Positions 27,099 through 34,649 of a DNA stretch of 64,000 nt are shown here, piece after piece. Made by a program: the position numbers and the translations under genes. The first letter of the stretch is position 1. Every line of letters begins with the position of its first letter. Source of the stretch: an uncultured Prevotellaceae bacterium (GTDB taxonomy: Bacteria > Bacteroidota > Bacteroidia > Bacteroidales > Bacteroidaceae); contig CAMKSE010000004.1 of NCBI GenBank assembly GCA_946415365.1, forward strand, positions 124,001-188,000. Reading direction: 5' to 3'. The notes under the pieces are model-generated. The model made no database searches and had not been told where the DNA came from. It saw nothing but the letters and a program-made list of their open reading frames with translations.

Positions 27099-27156
27099 TA
27101 TAAACTATAAACCCTAAACTATAAACTTTAAACTATAAACACTAAACTATAAACTA
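27099..27156. repeat. Eight-heptamer array forming the PIG-L/GH20 spacer
   Basis: Eight 7-bp units on the plus strand from 27101 (TAAACTA, TAAACCC, TAAACTA, TAAACTT, TAAACTA, TAAACAC, TAAACTA, TAAACTA), equally four exact copies of TAAACTATAAAC in 14-bp periods. The last unit contains the stop codon of the PIG-L gene and the array ends next to the GH20 ATG. On the minus strand most units begin with TAG. Confidence 0.95.
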
Positions 27157-28290
27157 AAAATGATACTCCACGAACGCCTCCATAGCCTCATAACAGGCAA
27201 GTCCCAACTCATCGTAGTGGCGGGCAGTCTCACGGTTGCGGTCCTCGGCACGCTGCCAGAACAGTCGTTCGTCATTGCCCAGGAACGGTGCACTCTCCAT
27301 CTGACTCTGATGGCGCAGGATGGAGTTACGCTTCTCACGGAGTTCCTCAGGCGACATGGGCACGCACATCTCAATATCTGCCACCTCCCATTCTGCCCAG
27401 GCACCGCGATACATCCACACACGACAGTCCTTGAGCCACTCTGCTCCAGCCTTTTTCTCCTCGTCGATGGCAGCAAGCACCACATCGGTACACTTGCGAT
27501 GGGTACCGTGGGGATCGGCAAGGTCGGCAGCTACGTATATCTGGTGAGGCTGTATCTCCGCAATCAGTTCCTGCACGATGCGTGCGTCACGCTCCGAAAC
27601 AGGCAGTTTCTCTATCTTCCCACTCTCGTAGAATGGCAGGTCGAGGAAATGGATATGATCCTTATGGATGCTGTTATAGCCACAGGCATTACGCGCCTCA
27701 CCCCGACGGATGAGTCCCTTCACGGTCAGGATGGCCTTGTTGTCAAGGTCACCCGCCTCCTTCTGTTTCAGGTAGTTCATGATCTCCTTGTAGCGTATCT
27801 TGATCACTTCGTCAGAGCCGTTGGCAAAGAGTTGGTTGAAGCCGTTGATAAAGTGCATGTACAGTCTCACCTCCTCGTCGGCTACGGCGATATTGCCGCT
27901 GGTCTCATAGGCAATATGCACGTCGTGTCCCTGTTGCATGAGCCGTCTGACGGTACCTCCCATGGAGATGACGTCGTCGTCGGGATGTGGCGAGAACACG
28001 ATCACACGCTTGGGATAGGGCGTGGCCCGTTCAGGACGGGTGCTGTCGTCAGCATTAGGTTTGCCTCCAGGCCAACCTGTGATGGTGTGCTGCAGCTCGT
28101 TGAATACCTCGATATTGACGAGGCCTGCCTGTCCGTCAAACTGCTCCACGAGATGACCGAGTCCATTGTCCTCATAGTCCTTTGTGGATAGTTTCAACAG
28201 GGGTTTCCCTACCTTACGGCAGAGGTCGATGACCTGACGGCGCAATGTGTGCTCAGGCATCTTGATGCTGGATGTTAGGTTCAGATTCAT
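27154..28290 (-). CDS. PIG-L/LmbE-family protein, equivalent to the C-terminal half of long NagB fusions
   Basis: 378 residues. Zinc-site motif SPHPDDDVISMGG at ~99-111 and the later ADPHGTHRKC define a PIG-L (LmbE-like) de-N-acetylase fold. Together with the leader (LRRQVIDLCRKVGKPLLKLSTKDY) and TITGWPGGKPNADD this closely resembles the C-terminal half of the ~660-residue glucosamine-6-phosphate deaminase proteins annotated in Bacteroides, where a NagB domain comes first. Here no NagB domain is present; the upstream gene begins 26 bp away. It may be a free-standing deacetylase or deaminase partner, or a truncated fusion. The hexosaminidase downstream supports a role in amino-sugar use. Confidence 0.8.
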   Translation of the reverse strand: MNLNLTSSIKMPEHTLRRQVIDLCRKVGKPLLKLSTKDYEDNGLGHLVEQFDGQAGLVNIEVFNELQHTITGWPGGKPNADDSTRPERATPYPKRVIVFSPHPDDDVISMGGTVRRLMQQGHDVHIAYETSGNIAVADEEVRLYMHFINGFNQLFANGSDEVIKIRYKEIMNYLKQKEAGDLDNKAILTVKGLIRRGEARNACGYNSIHKDHIHFLDLPFYESGKIEKLPVSERDARIVQELIAEIQPHQIYVAADLADPHGTHRKCTDVVLAAIDEEKKAGAEWLKDCRVWMYRGAWAEWEVADIEMCVPMSPEELREKRNSILRHQSQMESAPFLGNDERLFWQRAEDRNRETARHYDELGLACYEAMEAFVEYHF

Positions 28291-28315
28291 AGTGTTATTG
28301 TTATATTTTACGATT

Positions 28316-31300
28316 TCATTCTTTCTCAGTCAGAAGGACGACTCCTTGCTGTCGCTTGCCGTCCATCATGATCTTCAACGGCTTTTCAAAGCGTACGTGG
28401 CGCACATACGTCGTCTCTGTGACAGCAGGCATGCTGTCCAGCAGATCCTGTTGGAACAGCCCGTCGCCAGTATGCGTGTTGATGGTGAAATAGCCGACGC
28501 CGAACGAGGTGAGGTTCTGGAAGAAGTGGGTACCCTGGGAGGGATCCACATGGTAGTTCTTCAGGGCCGTCTCGACGATGACGCGGGCCGCACTGATATG
28601 CGGCCACTTCACGGGGATACCCAGCCAGTAGTCACTCGAGCCCCAACGGCCCGGTCCCACGAGGATGTAATTCTTGTTCTCAGCCAGGAAGCGACGGTTG
28701 ATCTGTTCTATCTCGTCGGCGATCATCGGGTTATTCACGGCGGTGAAGTCATCACCGGCCTTTACATAGACCACATCAACGACATCCTCCGAGATACCGT
28801 GGCCGAGGGAGTTGTGCGAACGCAACAGACAGCGGTCATCGGGTATATCCTGGATATCCTCGTCGAGCACCTGCTTGGAGTCGACGATAGGACGTATCTG
28901 GAGCAGATAGAGCGTTCCTCCCGGCTTCCCCGACGGTGTCGTCTCCAGATTGCAGGCGAACTCTATCTCTATGGGGCGGCGCATCTCCTCAGAGCCGTAT
29001 CTCTGTACCATCTGCAACAGCTCTGGCAACGGGAACACGCCTTGTTGGAGCACACCGCAGAAGGAGATAATCTTCCGGCCGCCCTCGTAGATTCCGTCGC
29101 GGATAATCTGATCCACGGGGTCGTAGGTCGAGGCGATATAGTTCAGCGCCCCGTCGGCATCGGCCTGTTTTACACGCAATTTCTTGATGTTGAAGCCGTC
29201 GTCCACCTTGAAGTCGTCGCCGACATGAGACATGTCCAGCGCATAGAACCTTGTCTGCGTCTCACTGAGTGCCGTCTCCATCTCAGAGGTCTGTAGCACC
29301 TGCGTGGGGTGGTATGGCGACACTCTCAGCGTCTGCCCACCGTCCACGATATACTTACCCAGTCCAAGGGCGAGGCTGGCAATACCCTCCTCAGCCTTCT
29401 CGTCGCCGATGGGATAGTAGTTCAGCGAACGGAGCACACCTGAGAAGTTGGGATAATAGAGGTCGCCGTACTGCTTGCCGACCACTTCCTGCAGGATGAC
29501 AGCCATCTTCTCCTGGTCGATCACATTCTGCGTGGCCAGCATATAGGCCTTCGAGTCCTTGTAGTACACCGAGGCATATACGCCCTTGATGGCACAGGCC
29601 AGCATCCGCAGCATCTCATACTTGTCCTCCAGATAAGGTATCATATAGGTGGAGTAGATGCCGGCGAACGGCTGGTAGTGGCTGTCCTCAAGGAGCGATG
29701 ACGAGCGCACGGCAATCGGTGACTTCACGGCATCGAAGAACGTGAAGAAGTCGGCTATCAGCGAGTCGGGTAGCTGTGCCCTCATGAAGTGCTGCAGGAT
29801 CTCCTCGTTGGAGGCATCGCTGAGTGCAATGGGATAGAGATTGTTCTTCTCCATGAACTCGTCGAAGAAGTCGGTACACAGCACCACCGTCTTCGGTATC
29901 GACACCTCGGCACCCTCGTAGTCATTGAGTTCCGGATGACGCTTGATGATACGGTCGAGAAAGGCCAGGCCTCTGCCCTTGCCGCCGAGGGAGCCCTCAC
30001 CGATACGGGCAAAATGGGAATAATGGTCGAACTTCAGACGGTCGAACACGGCCACCACACCGATGTTCTTCATCCTTCGGTACTGCACGATGGCGTCGAA
30101 GATAATCTGTCGGTGGGCATCCACATCCTGCAACTTGTGCCAAGTGACGTGCTTCAGGAAAGCCGACACGGGGAAGATGGCACGGGCCGTGAGCCAGCGG
30201 CTCATATGGTTTCGCGACACGTGGTAGAGCATCGAGTCGTTGGGAATCTTGAAGATATTGTCCTGCAACTCCTTCAGCGACGACACACGGAAGATCTCTT
30301 CCTTGGTCTTGGGGTCGCGGAAGATAAAGTCGCCGAAGCCCATGTGCTCCTCCATCAGATGGTGCAGGTCGACGTTCATCTTCGTCGAGTTCTTGTCGAT
30401 GAAGTGGAAACCCTCCGCCTCTGCCTTGGCACGGTTCAATGTCTCCTTCGAGTCGAGGATCAGCGGCACGTACTCGTCACGCCGCCTGATCTCCCTGAGC
30501 AGTTTCAGACCTGCCTCAGGGTCTCCCTCCTCCACATGGCTCAGCCGTCCCGGCACGATATGCATTGGGAATCGCGTATCGCTGATGACGCCCAAGGTGT
30601 TGTCGTGATACTTCTCATAGATCTCCATCGCCTCCTCATAGTTCGTGGCGAGCACCACCTTTGGGCGCCCTCTCTTCCGCTGTGCCGCGGCATGGGGGTT
30701 CAGGGCCTCGGTAGAGAAACGCTTCGACTGCGCGAGGATATAGTTATAGAGGTTGGGAAGCATCGATGAGTAGAAGCGGATGTTGTCCTCCACCAGCAGT
30801 ATCATCTGCACGCCTGCCTCACGGATGTCGTGGTCTATGTTCATCTTGTCCTCCAGGAGCTTGATGATACTCATGATGAGGTTCGTGTTGCCCAGCCAGC
30901 AGAACACGTAGTCGAACACCGACATATCCTCGTTCTCGATACGCTTCGTGATACCGTGCGAGAAGGGTGTCAGCACCACACAGGGGATACTGGGATGGGC
31001 CGCCTTCACCTCACGAGCCACGGTAAACGCGTCGTTGTCGGCATTACCCGGCATACAGATCACCAGGTCGATGTCCGTCGTCTTCAGCACCTCGTTGGCC
31101 TCTTCAGTCGTCGACACCTGCGTGAACGTCGGCGGGTAGCGCATACCCAACTCCATATACTCGTCGAAAATCTTCTCGTCTATCCGGCCGTCGTCCTCCA
31201 GCATGAACGCGTCGTAGGGGTTGGCCACGATGAGCACGTTGAAGATACGCCGCGTCATCAGATTGACGAACGACACATCCTTCAGGTAAAACTTATTCCA

Positions 31301-31330
31301 CTCCTGTGGTATCTTACTGACTTCTTCCAT
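28316..31330 (-). CDS. PPDK/PEP-synthase ATP-grasp protein with receiver-like N-terminus
   Basis: 1004 residues. Residues ~25-370 hold two receiver-like segments (NVLIVANPYDAFMLEDDG... and MILLVEDNIRFYSSMLPNL...) with an acidic VEDN and a later GVISDTRFPM. From ~440 a PPDK_N ATP-grasp domain follows: GSLGGKGRGLAFL, PIAVRSSSLLEDS, FAGIYST, and YLLQIRPIVDSK. The C-terminal part carries VGPGRWGSSDYWLGIPVKW. The swivelling phospho-His domain and the PEP/pyruvate TIM barrel of PpsA/PpdK are missing, so it cannot be a normal PEP synthase. Such proteins recur in Bacteroidota, usually annotated as PEP synthase; function unknown. Probably co-transcribed with the PIG-L gene. Confidence 0.8.
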   Translation of the reverse strand: MEEVSKIPQEWNKFYLKDVSFVNLMTRRIFNVLIVANPYDAFMLEDDGRIDEKIFDEYMELGMRYPPTFTQVSTTEEANEVLKTTDIDLVICMPGNADNDAFTVAREVKAAHPSIPCVVLTPFSHGITKRIENEDMSVFDYVFCWLGNTNLIMSIIKLLEDKMNIDHDIREAGVQMILLVEDNIRFYSSMLPNLYNYILAQSKRFSTEALNPHAAAQRKRGRPKVVLATNYEEAMEIYEKYHDNTLGVISDTRFPMHIVPGRLSHVEEGDPEAGLKLLREIRRRDEYVPLILDSKETLNRAKAEAEGFHFIDKNSTKMNVDLHHLMEEHMGFGDFIFRDPKTKEEIFRVSSLKELQDNIFKIPNDSMLYHVSRNHMSRWLTARAIFPVSAFLKHVTWHKLQDVDAHRQIIFDAIVQYRRMKNIGVVAVFDRLKFDHYSHFARIGEGSLGGKGRGLAFLDRIIKRHPELNDYEGAEVSIPKTVVLCTDFFDEFMEKNNLYPIALSDASNEEILQHFMRAQLPDSLIADFFTFFDAVKSPIAVRSSSLLEDSHYQPFAGIYSTYMIPYLEDKYEMLRMLACAIKGVYASVYYKDSKAYMLATQNVIDQEKMAVILQEVVGKQYGDLYYPNFSGVLRSLNYYPIGDEKAEEGIASLALGLGKYIVDGGQTLRVSPYHPTQVLQTSEMETALSETQTRFYALDMSHVGDDFKVDDGFNIKKLRVKQADADGALNYIASTYDPVDQIIRDGIYEGGRKIISFCGVLQQGVFPLPELLQMVQRYGSEEMRRPIEIEFACNLETTPSGKPGGTLYLLQIRPIVDSKQVLDEDIQDIPDDRCLLRSHNSLGHGISEDVVDVVYVKAGDDFTAVNNPMIADEIEQINRRFLAENKNYILVGPGRWGSSDYWLGIPVKWPHISAARVIVETALKNYHVDPSQGTHFFQNLTSFGVGYFTINTHTGDGLFQQDLLDSMPAVTETTYVRHVRFEKPLKIMMDGKRQQGVVLLTEKE

Positions 31331-31502
31331 TGACTACTATTATATTTGCTTCATCGGACGACTCGGTCATTTCTGCCAGCACATAGCGTTTTTCGGTGGG
31401 CTGCGGACTCACGGGATTGTCGTTCTTATCGCCGCACGAGCTTAACGAAATGCAGCATAGTGCCAGTACAGCAGCATGTGTCAATAATTCGATCTTTCTC
31501 AT
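31314..31502 (-). CDS. Small lipoprotein, possibly a truncated remnant
   Basis: 62 residues from ATG 31502 (GTG at 31508 is possible). A clean lipoprotein signal ends in LSSCGDKNDNPV. The mature part is only ~38 residues (ending NIIVVNGRSQ), without a fold I recognise. It has a TACCTTTG promoter box 28 bp upstream and its 3' end overlaps the PPDK-like start by 17 bases, so it acts as the first cistron of that operon. It could be a functional tiny lipoprotein, a leader cistron, or the 5' stump of a larger lipoprotein; its start resembles that of the lipoprotein at 47417. Confidence 0.5.
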   Translation of the reverse strand: MRKIELLTHAAVLALCCISLSSCGDKNDNPVSPQPTEKRYVLAEMTESSDEANIIVVNGRSQ

Positions 31503-31529
31503 TTTCACTTGTTATATATTATTTGTTTG

Positions 31530-31537
31530 CAAAGGTA
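31530..31537 (-). promoter_or_regulatory. -7 box ahead of small lipoprotein and PPDK-like gene
   Basis: TACCTTTG on the minus strand. A hairpin occupies the positions where the -33 element would lie (TTG at 31558-31556 is in its loop). Confidence 0.6.
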
Positions 31538-31541
31538 CAAA

Positions 31542-31580
31542 AAATTCCAGAAACACAATATACTTTCTGGAATTTCTTTT
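31542..31580. terminator. Strong hairpin with T-tails, no obvious upstream gene
   Basis: A perfect 12-bp stem (AAATTCCAGAAA / TTTCTGGAATTT) with a 10-nt loop, followed by CTTTT on the plus strand and TTTTTTG on the minus strand. No coding region on either strand ends here. It may insulate the operon promoter or end an unannotated RNA from the repeat region to the right. Confidence 0.75.
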
Positions 31581-31650
31581 CATTTCTTACTCACGCCTGG
31601 ATAAACAACGTCTTTCGGCGGTTCCGTTCTATGCGTTAAAAGACAAACAA

Positions 31651-31693
31651 AGTATTCATCTATTCAAGTATTCAACTAAGACAAGAAGGTTTT
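31651..31693 (+). repeat. Repeat module A, left copy
   Basis: Three 8-bp units (TATTCATC, TATTCAAG, TATTCAAC, phased from 31653) run into AACTAAGACAAGAAGGTTTT. The inverted partner is at 32001-32043. Two degenerate copies of the second half follow at 31697-31720 and 31721-31743 (AACTTGATGAAGTATAGGTTT and AACTCGACAAAGTACAAGG, period 23-24 bp). Confidence 0.85.
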
Positions 31694-31740
31694 TATAACT
31701 TGATGAAGTATAGGTTTTACAACTCGACAAAGTACAAGGT

Positions 31741-31780
31741 TTCTCAGTTTCTCACTTTCTCACTTATGACAGGAAGGTTT
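31741..31780 (+). repeat. Repeat module B, left copy
   Basis: TTCTCAGT, TTCTCACT, TTCTCACT (8-bp units) run into TATGACAGGAAGGTTT. It matches the inverted copy at 32057-32096 in 39 of 40 positions by eye. Confidence 0.9.
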
Positions 31781-32000
31781 CTGGGTTGTGTCTATCTGAT
31801 TGTATTTAAAATAAATTTGTAAGCATTTATAAATAGTTTATAATATTCAATATATTTTACATATTATATTATATAATTATTATATATATTATAATATATA
31901 TAATAATATGATTATAATAATATTAAAATAGCAAATATAGAAATGTAAATAAAAAGGAATTTATATCTTTAGCATAAAAATCCTTGTCTGTCAAAAGTGG

Positions 32001-32043
32001 AAAACCTTCTTGTCCTAGTTGAATACATGAATACTTGAATATT
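32001..32043 (-). repeat. Repeat module A', inverted right copy
   Basis: The reverse complement reads three 8-mers (TATTCAAG, TATTCATG, TATTCAAC) and then AACTAGGACAAGAAGGTTTT, matching module A in 19 of 20 bases over the second part. Confidence 0.85.
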
Positions 32044-32056
32044 TTGCAGAAATACA

Positions 32057-32096
32057 AAACCTTCTTGTCATAAGTGAGAAAGTGAGAAACTGAGAA
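32057..32096 (-). repeat. Repeat module B', inverted right copy
   Basis: Reverse complement of module B with one mismatch over 40 bp. The order A-B...A'-B' is not that of a simple palindrome (which would be A-B...B'-A'). Confidence 0.9.
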
Positions 32097-32267
32097 AGTG
32101 AGAATGACGTGCGCACCAATTGTCTGCTTACTGATGAAAAGGAGAGAGATGGCAGCTGTATGGGGCAGAGGTCCGTTCTGAAGTGAACAGTGACTAATGA
32201 AAAGGAGGTCATATCAAAGTTGTCGGTCCTCCTACTATTGGTTAATGTATTTGTAGGCTCTCATCTT

Positions 32268-32425
32268 CAGCTGCATCTCGAAAATGAAAATATAAGGCGT
32301 TTTATTTGGTATTTTGCTCGCTTATTCGTAACCTTGACTTCGTCGAAGATAGGCTGCATCTCGGAAATACAAAGAAAAAATTCACTTTTCTTTGGTATTT
32401 CACTCAATTTGCACTATCTTTGCAG
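32268..32425 (+). promoter_or_regulatory. ald: Tandemly duplicated promoter element upstream of ald
   Basis: Two ~80-bp copies each begin with CTGCATCTCG (32271 and 32354) and each hold TTTGGTATTT, a 20-nt spacer and a -7 box. The distal copy has TTTG 32305-32308 and TAACCTTG 32329-32336 (one mismatch to TAnnTTTG). The proximal copy has TTTG 32391-32394 and a perfect TATCTTTG 32415-32422, 36 bp before the ald ATG. The proximal one should be the active promoter. Confidence 0.8.
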
Positions 32426-32457
32426 CAGCAATTGATAGTAACTAAATACCGAAGATT

Positions 32458-33564
32458 ATGAAAGTTGGAATTCCCAAGGAGATTAAGAACAATGAGAACC
32501 GCGTGGGCATGACCCCTGCGGGAGTGGCAGAACTGACGCGTCGCGGCCATGAGGTCAGCGTACAGCACACGGCTGGCGAGGGCAGTGGATTCAGCGACGA
32601 TGACTACATCACGGCAGGTGCCAGAATCCTGCCAACGATCGAGGCGGTGTATCGTGAGTGCGACATGATCGTAAAAGTGAAGGAGCCCATCGAGCCTGAG
32701 TACGAACTGGTACGCAAAGGACAGTTGCTGTTCACCTATTTCCACTTCGCTTGCGAGAAGGAACTGACGGACGCCATGCTGAAGAGCGGAGCCGTCTGTC
32801 TGGCCTATGAGACGGTACAGCTGCCGAATGGTTCGCTGCCACTGCTGCAGCCGATGAGTGAGGTGGCTGGGCGCATGGCTACGCTCAACGGTGCCTATTA
32901 CCTGCAGAAGACAAAGGGTGGCAAAGGCAAGCTGATCAGCGGTGTGCCTGGCGTGTCGCCAACGAGAGTGCTGGTGCTGGGTGGCGGCGTCGTGGGCGAG
33001 GCGGCTGCAAGGATGGCGGCCGGCATGGGGGCCGAGGTGACGATCACGGACGTCTCCCTACCCCGTCTGCGCCAACTCGACCTCGAGACACCTGCCAATG
33101 TACATACACTCTATTCCTCGGAGCACAATATCCGTCAGCAACTGCCAACAGTAGATATCGTCGTTGGCTCCGTGCTGGTGCCAGGTGACAAAACACCTCA
33201 CCTGATCACCCGCGACATGCTAAAGCTGATGGAACCGGGAACGGTGCTCGTCGATGTGGCCATCGATCAGGGCGGCTGTTTCGAGACCTCGCATCCAACG
33301 ACGCACAGCGAGCCTGTCTATACGGAGGAAGGCATCGTGCACTACTGTGTGGCGAATATCCCCGGTGCCGTGCCCAACACCTCGACACTAGCCCTGACCA
33401 ACGCCACACTGCGCTATGCCATCGTCCTTGCCGACAAGGGTTGGCAGAAGGCCTGCAAGGATGATCCCGCACTGGCCAAAGGTCTGAACATTGTCGAAGG
33501 CAAGGTGGTCTTCAAGGCCGTGGCCGATGTGTTCGGCCTACCCTATGAGCCGATAGCCTTATAG
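32458..33564 (+). CDS. ald: Alanine dehydrogenase
   Basis: NAD-dependent interconversion of alanine and pyruvate plus ammonia. 368 residues. N-terminal MKVGIPKEIKNNENRVGMTPAG (substrate side), KVKEPIEPEY, and the Rossmann motif VLVLGGGVVGEAAARMAAGMGA. Active-site region near DVAIDQGGCFETSHPTTHS and GAVPNTSTLAL. Its stop is directly next to the converging TPR gene stop. Confidence 0.96.
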   Translation: MKVGIPKEIKNNENRVGMTPAGVAELTRRGHEVSVQHTAGEGSGFSDDDYITAGARILPTIEAVYRECDMIVKVKEPIEPEYELVRKGQLLFTYFHFACEKELTDAMLKSGAVCLAYETVQLPNGSLPLLQPMSEVAGRMATLNGAYYLQKTKGGKGKLISGVPGVSPTRVLVLGGGVVGEAAARMAAGMGAEVTITDVSLPRLRQLDLETPANVHTLYSSEHNIRQQLPTVDIVVGSVLVPGDKTPHLITRDMLKLMEPGTVLVDVAIDQGGCFETSHPTTHSEPVYTEEGIVHYCVANIPGAVPNTSTLALTNATLRYAIVLADKGWQKACKDDPALAKGLNIVEGKVVFKAVADVFGLPYEPIAL

Positions 33565-34644
33565 TCACTTTCCGGCAAATTCCAACATCTCCACCGCCTT
33601 CTCCATCATCTCCGTGAGTTGGGCGGTGGGTTTTTCTTCCTGACGTGCCAAATCGAGGAACTGCTGGTAGTAGGCCACGGCCTGCTCCTTGTCTTTCAGT
33701 AGATAGGCGTAGGCATTGGCAATGTTATAATAGGTGGCGATGGACGTGGGGTTATAGGTCAGATGTTCCTTCCACGCCGTGACGGCCTCCTCGTAATGCT
33801 GTGTCAGATAGTTGCCTTCGCCCTGTGAAAGGGTGATGGCCTTCATGATGGTGGTATCGGGCAGCATCATCTGTTTGGCGAGATCGAGATAGCGCAGGCC
33901 CTCAGGATAGCGTTTCGTGTCGATGCAGATCACTCCGAGACGATAGGCACAGCCTTGGTGCTGCATGCCGCTGATGAGGAAGGCCAGCTGCAGATACTTG
34001 TAGGCAAGTTCCAGGTCTTCCAGCTGCGAGTAGCACATACCGGCGGAGTAGAGTGTGTTGAAGGTGGAGTCGCCCTGCTCCATCAGACGATCGTACAACC
34101 TGGCAGCCGCTGAGAAGTCGCGGTTCATGAACCACGCATCAGCCAGGGCCCTGTTCACGAGGATATTCGTAGAGTCGCGCTGAGTGTACTTCATGCCACA
34201 GATGATACCGTTTTGCGGCTGTTCGTTCTTGGCATAGGCGAGGGTGAGCCCTGCCACCATCTCCCCGTCCATCGGATAGTGGTTCACCAGCTGTTCCGTC
34301 CAATAGATATAGGAGTCGGTATCGCCCTGCTTCTGGTAACTGTTGGCCAGCTGTCGGAAGGCATCGTGCGAGAGGCTGTCCTCAGGCACCAGCTTCAGCA
34401 GGTCGGAGGTCTGACGATAGTTGCCACGCTTATAGTAGCAGTCGGCGAGCTTCATCCTCGTGAGGGAACTGTCGCAGAGGGCATAGGCCCGCTGGTAATG
34501 AGCCAGTGCCTCATAGGTATTGTACTGCTGCATACAGCTGTCGCCCAACTGCAACAGCACCTGCAAGGAGTCAGAGCCCTCGCCCCGAGCGGGGAATACC
34601 GCCAACAGAGCGAGGGCTATGATAGTCATCAGACTTTTCTTCAT
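33565..34644 (-). CDS. Exported tetratricopeptide-repeat protein
   Basis: 359 residues with signal peptide (MTIIALALLAVFPARG) and about eight TPR units across the chain (e.g. YEALAHYQRAYALCDSS, NTLYSAGMCYSQLEDLELAYKYLQLAF, ATYYNIANAYAYLLKDKEQAVAYYQQFLDLA). Probably a periplasmic scaffold. It lies 5 bp after the BlaR1-like gene, so it is the third cistron of the blaI-blaR operon. Confidence 0.9.
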   Translation of the reverse strand: MKKSLMTIIALALLAVFPARGEGSDSLQVLLQLGDSCMQQYNTYEALAHYQRAYALCDSSLTRMKLADCYYKRGNYRQTSDLLKLVPEDSLSHDAFRQLANSYQKQGDTDSYIYWTEQLVNHYPMDGEMVAGLTLAYAKNEQPQNGIICGMKYTQRDSTNILVNRALADAWFMNRDFSAAARLYDRLMEQGDSTFNTLYSAGMCYSQLEDLELAYKYLQLAFLISGMQHQGCAYRLGVICIDTKRYPEGLRYLDLAKQMMLPDTTIMKAITLSQGEGNYLTQHYEEAVTAWKEHLTYNPTSIATYYNIANAYAYLLKDKEQAVAYYQQFLDLARQEEKPTAQLTEMMEKAVEMLEFAGK

Positions 34645-34649
34645 ACGTC

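Larger units (their letters stand above)
31509..32457. other. 950-bp gene-free region with modular repeats and AT-rich core
   Basis: No convincing coding frame on either strand. Left to right it holds the hairpin at 31542-31580, repeat modules A and B (31651-31780), an AT-rich core (31796-31980; 31860-31926 is almost purely A and T), inverted modules A' and B' (32001-32096), a stretch without recognised content (32105-32265), and two tandem copies of an ald promoter element (32268-32425). Confidence 0.8.

Noticed and set aside
27099..27156. CRISPR array
   Set aside because: Units of 7/14 bp without unique spacers and no cas genes; it is a simple tandem repeat.
31796..31980. Chromosomal origin (AT-rich unwinding region with repeats)
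   Set aside because: No DnaA box (TTATCCACA type) in the repeats and no dnaA, dnaN, gidA or parAB nearby. Kept only as an unexplained element.
31651..32096. Insertion sequence
   Set aside because: No transposase frame and no terminal inverted repeats in palindromic order; target-site duplications not seen.
32015..32435. Short frames in the ald upstream region
   Set aside because: They cover repeat arrays and duplicated promoter DNA, with no recognisable protein features.
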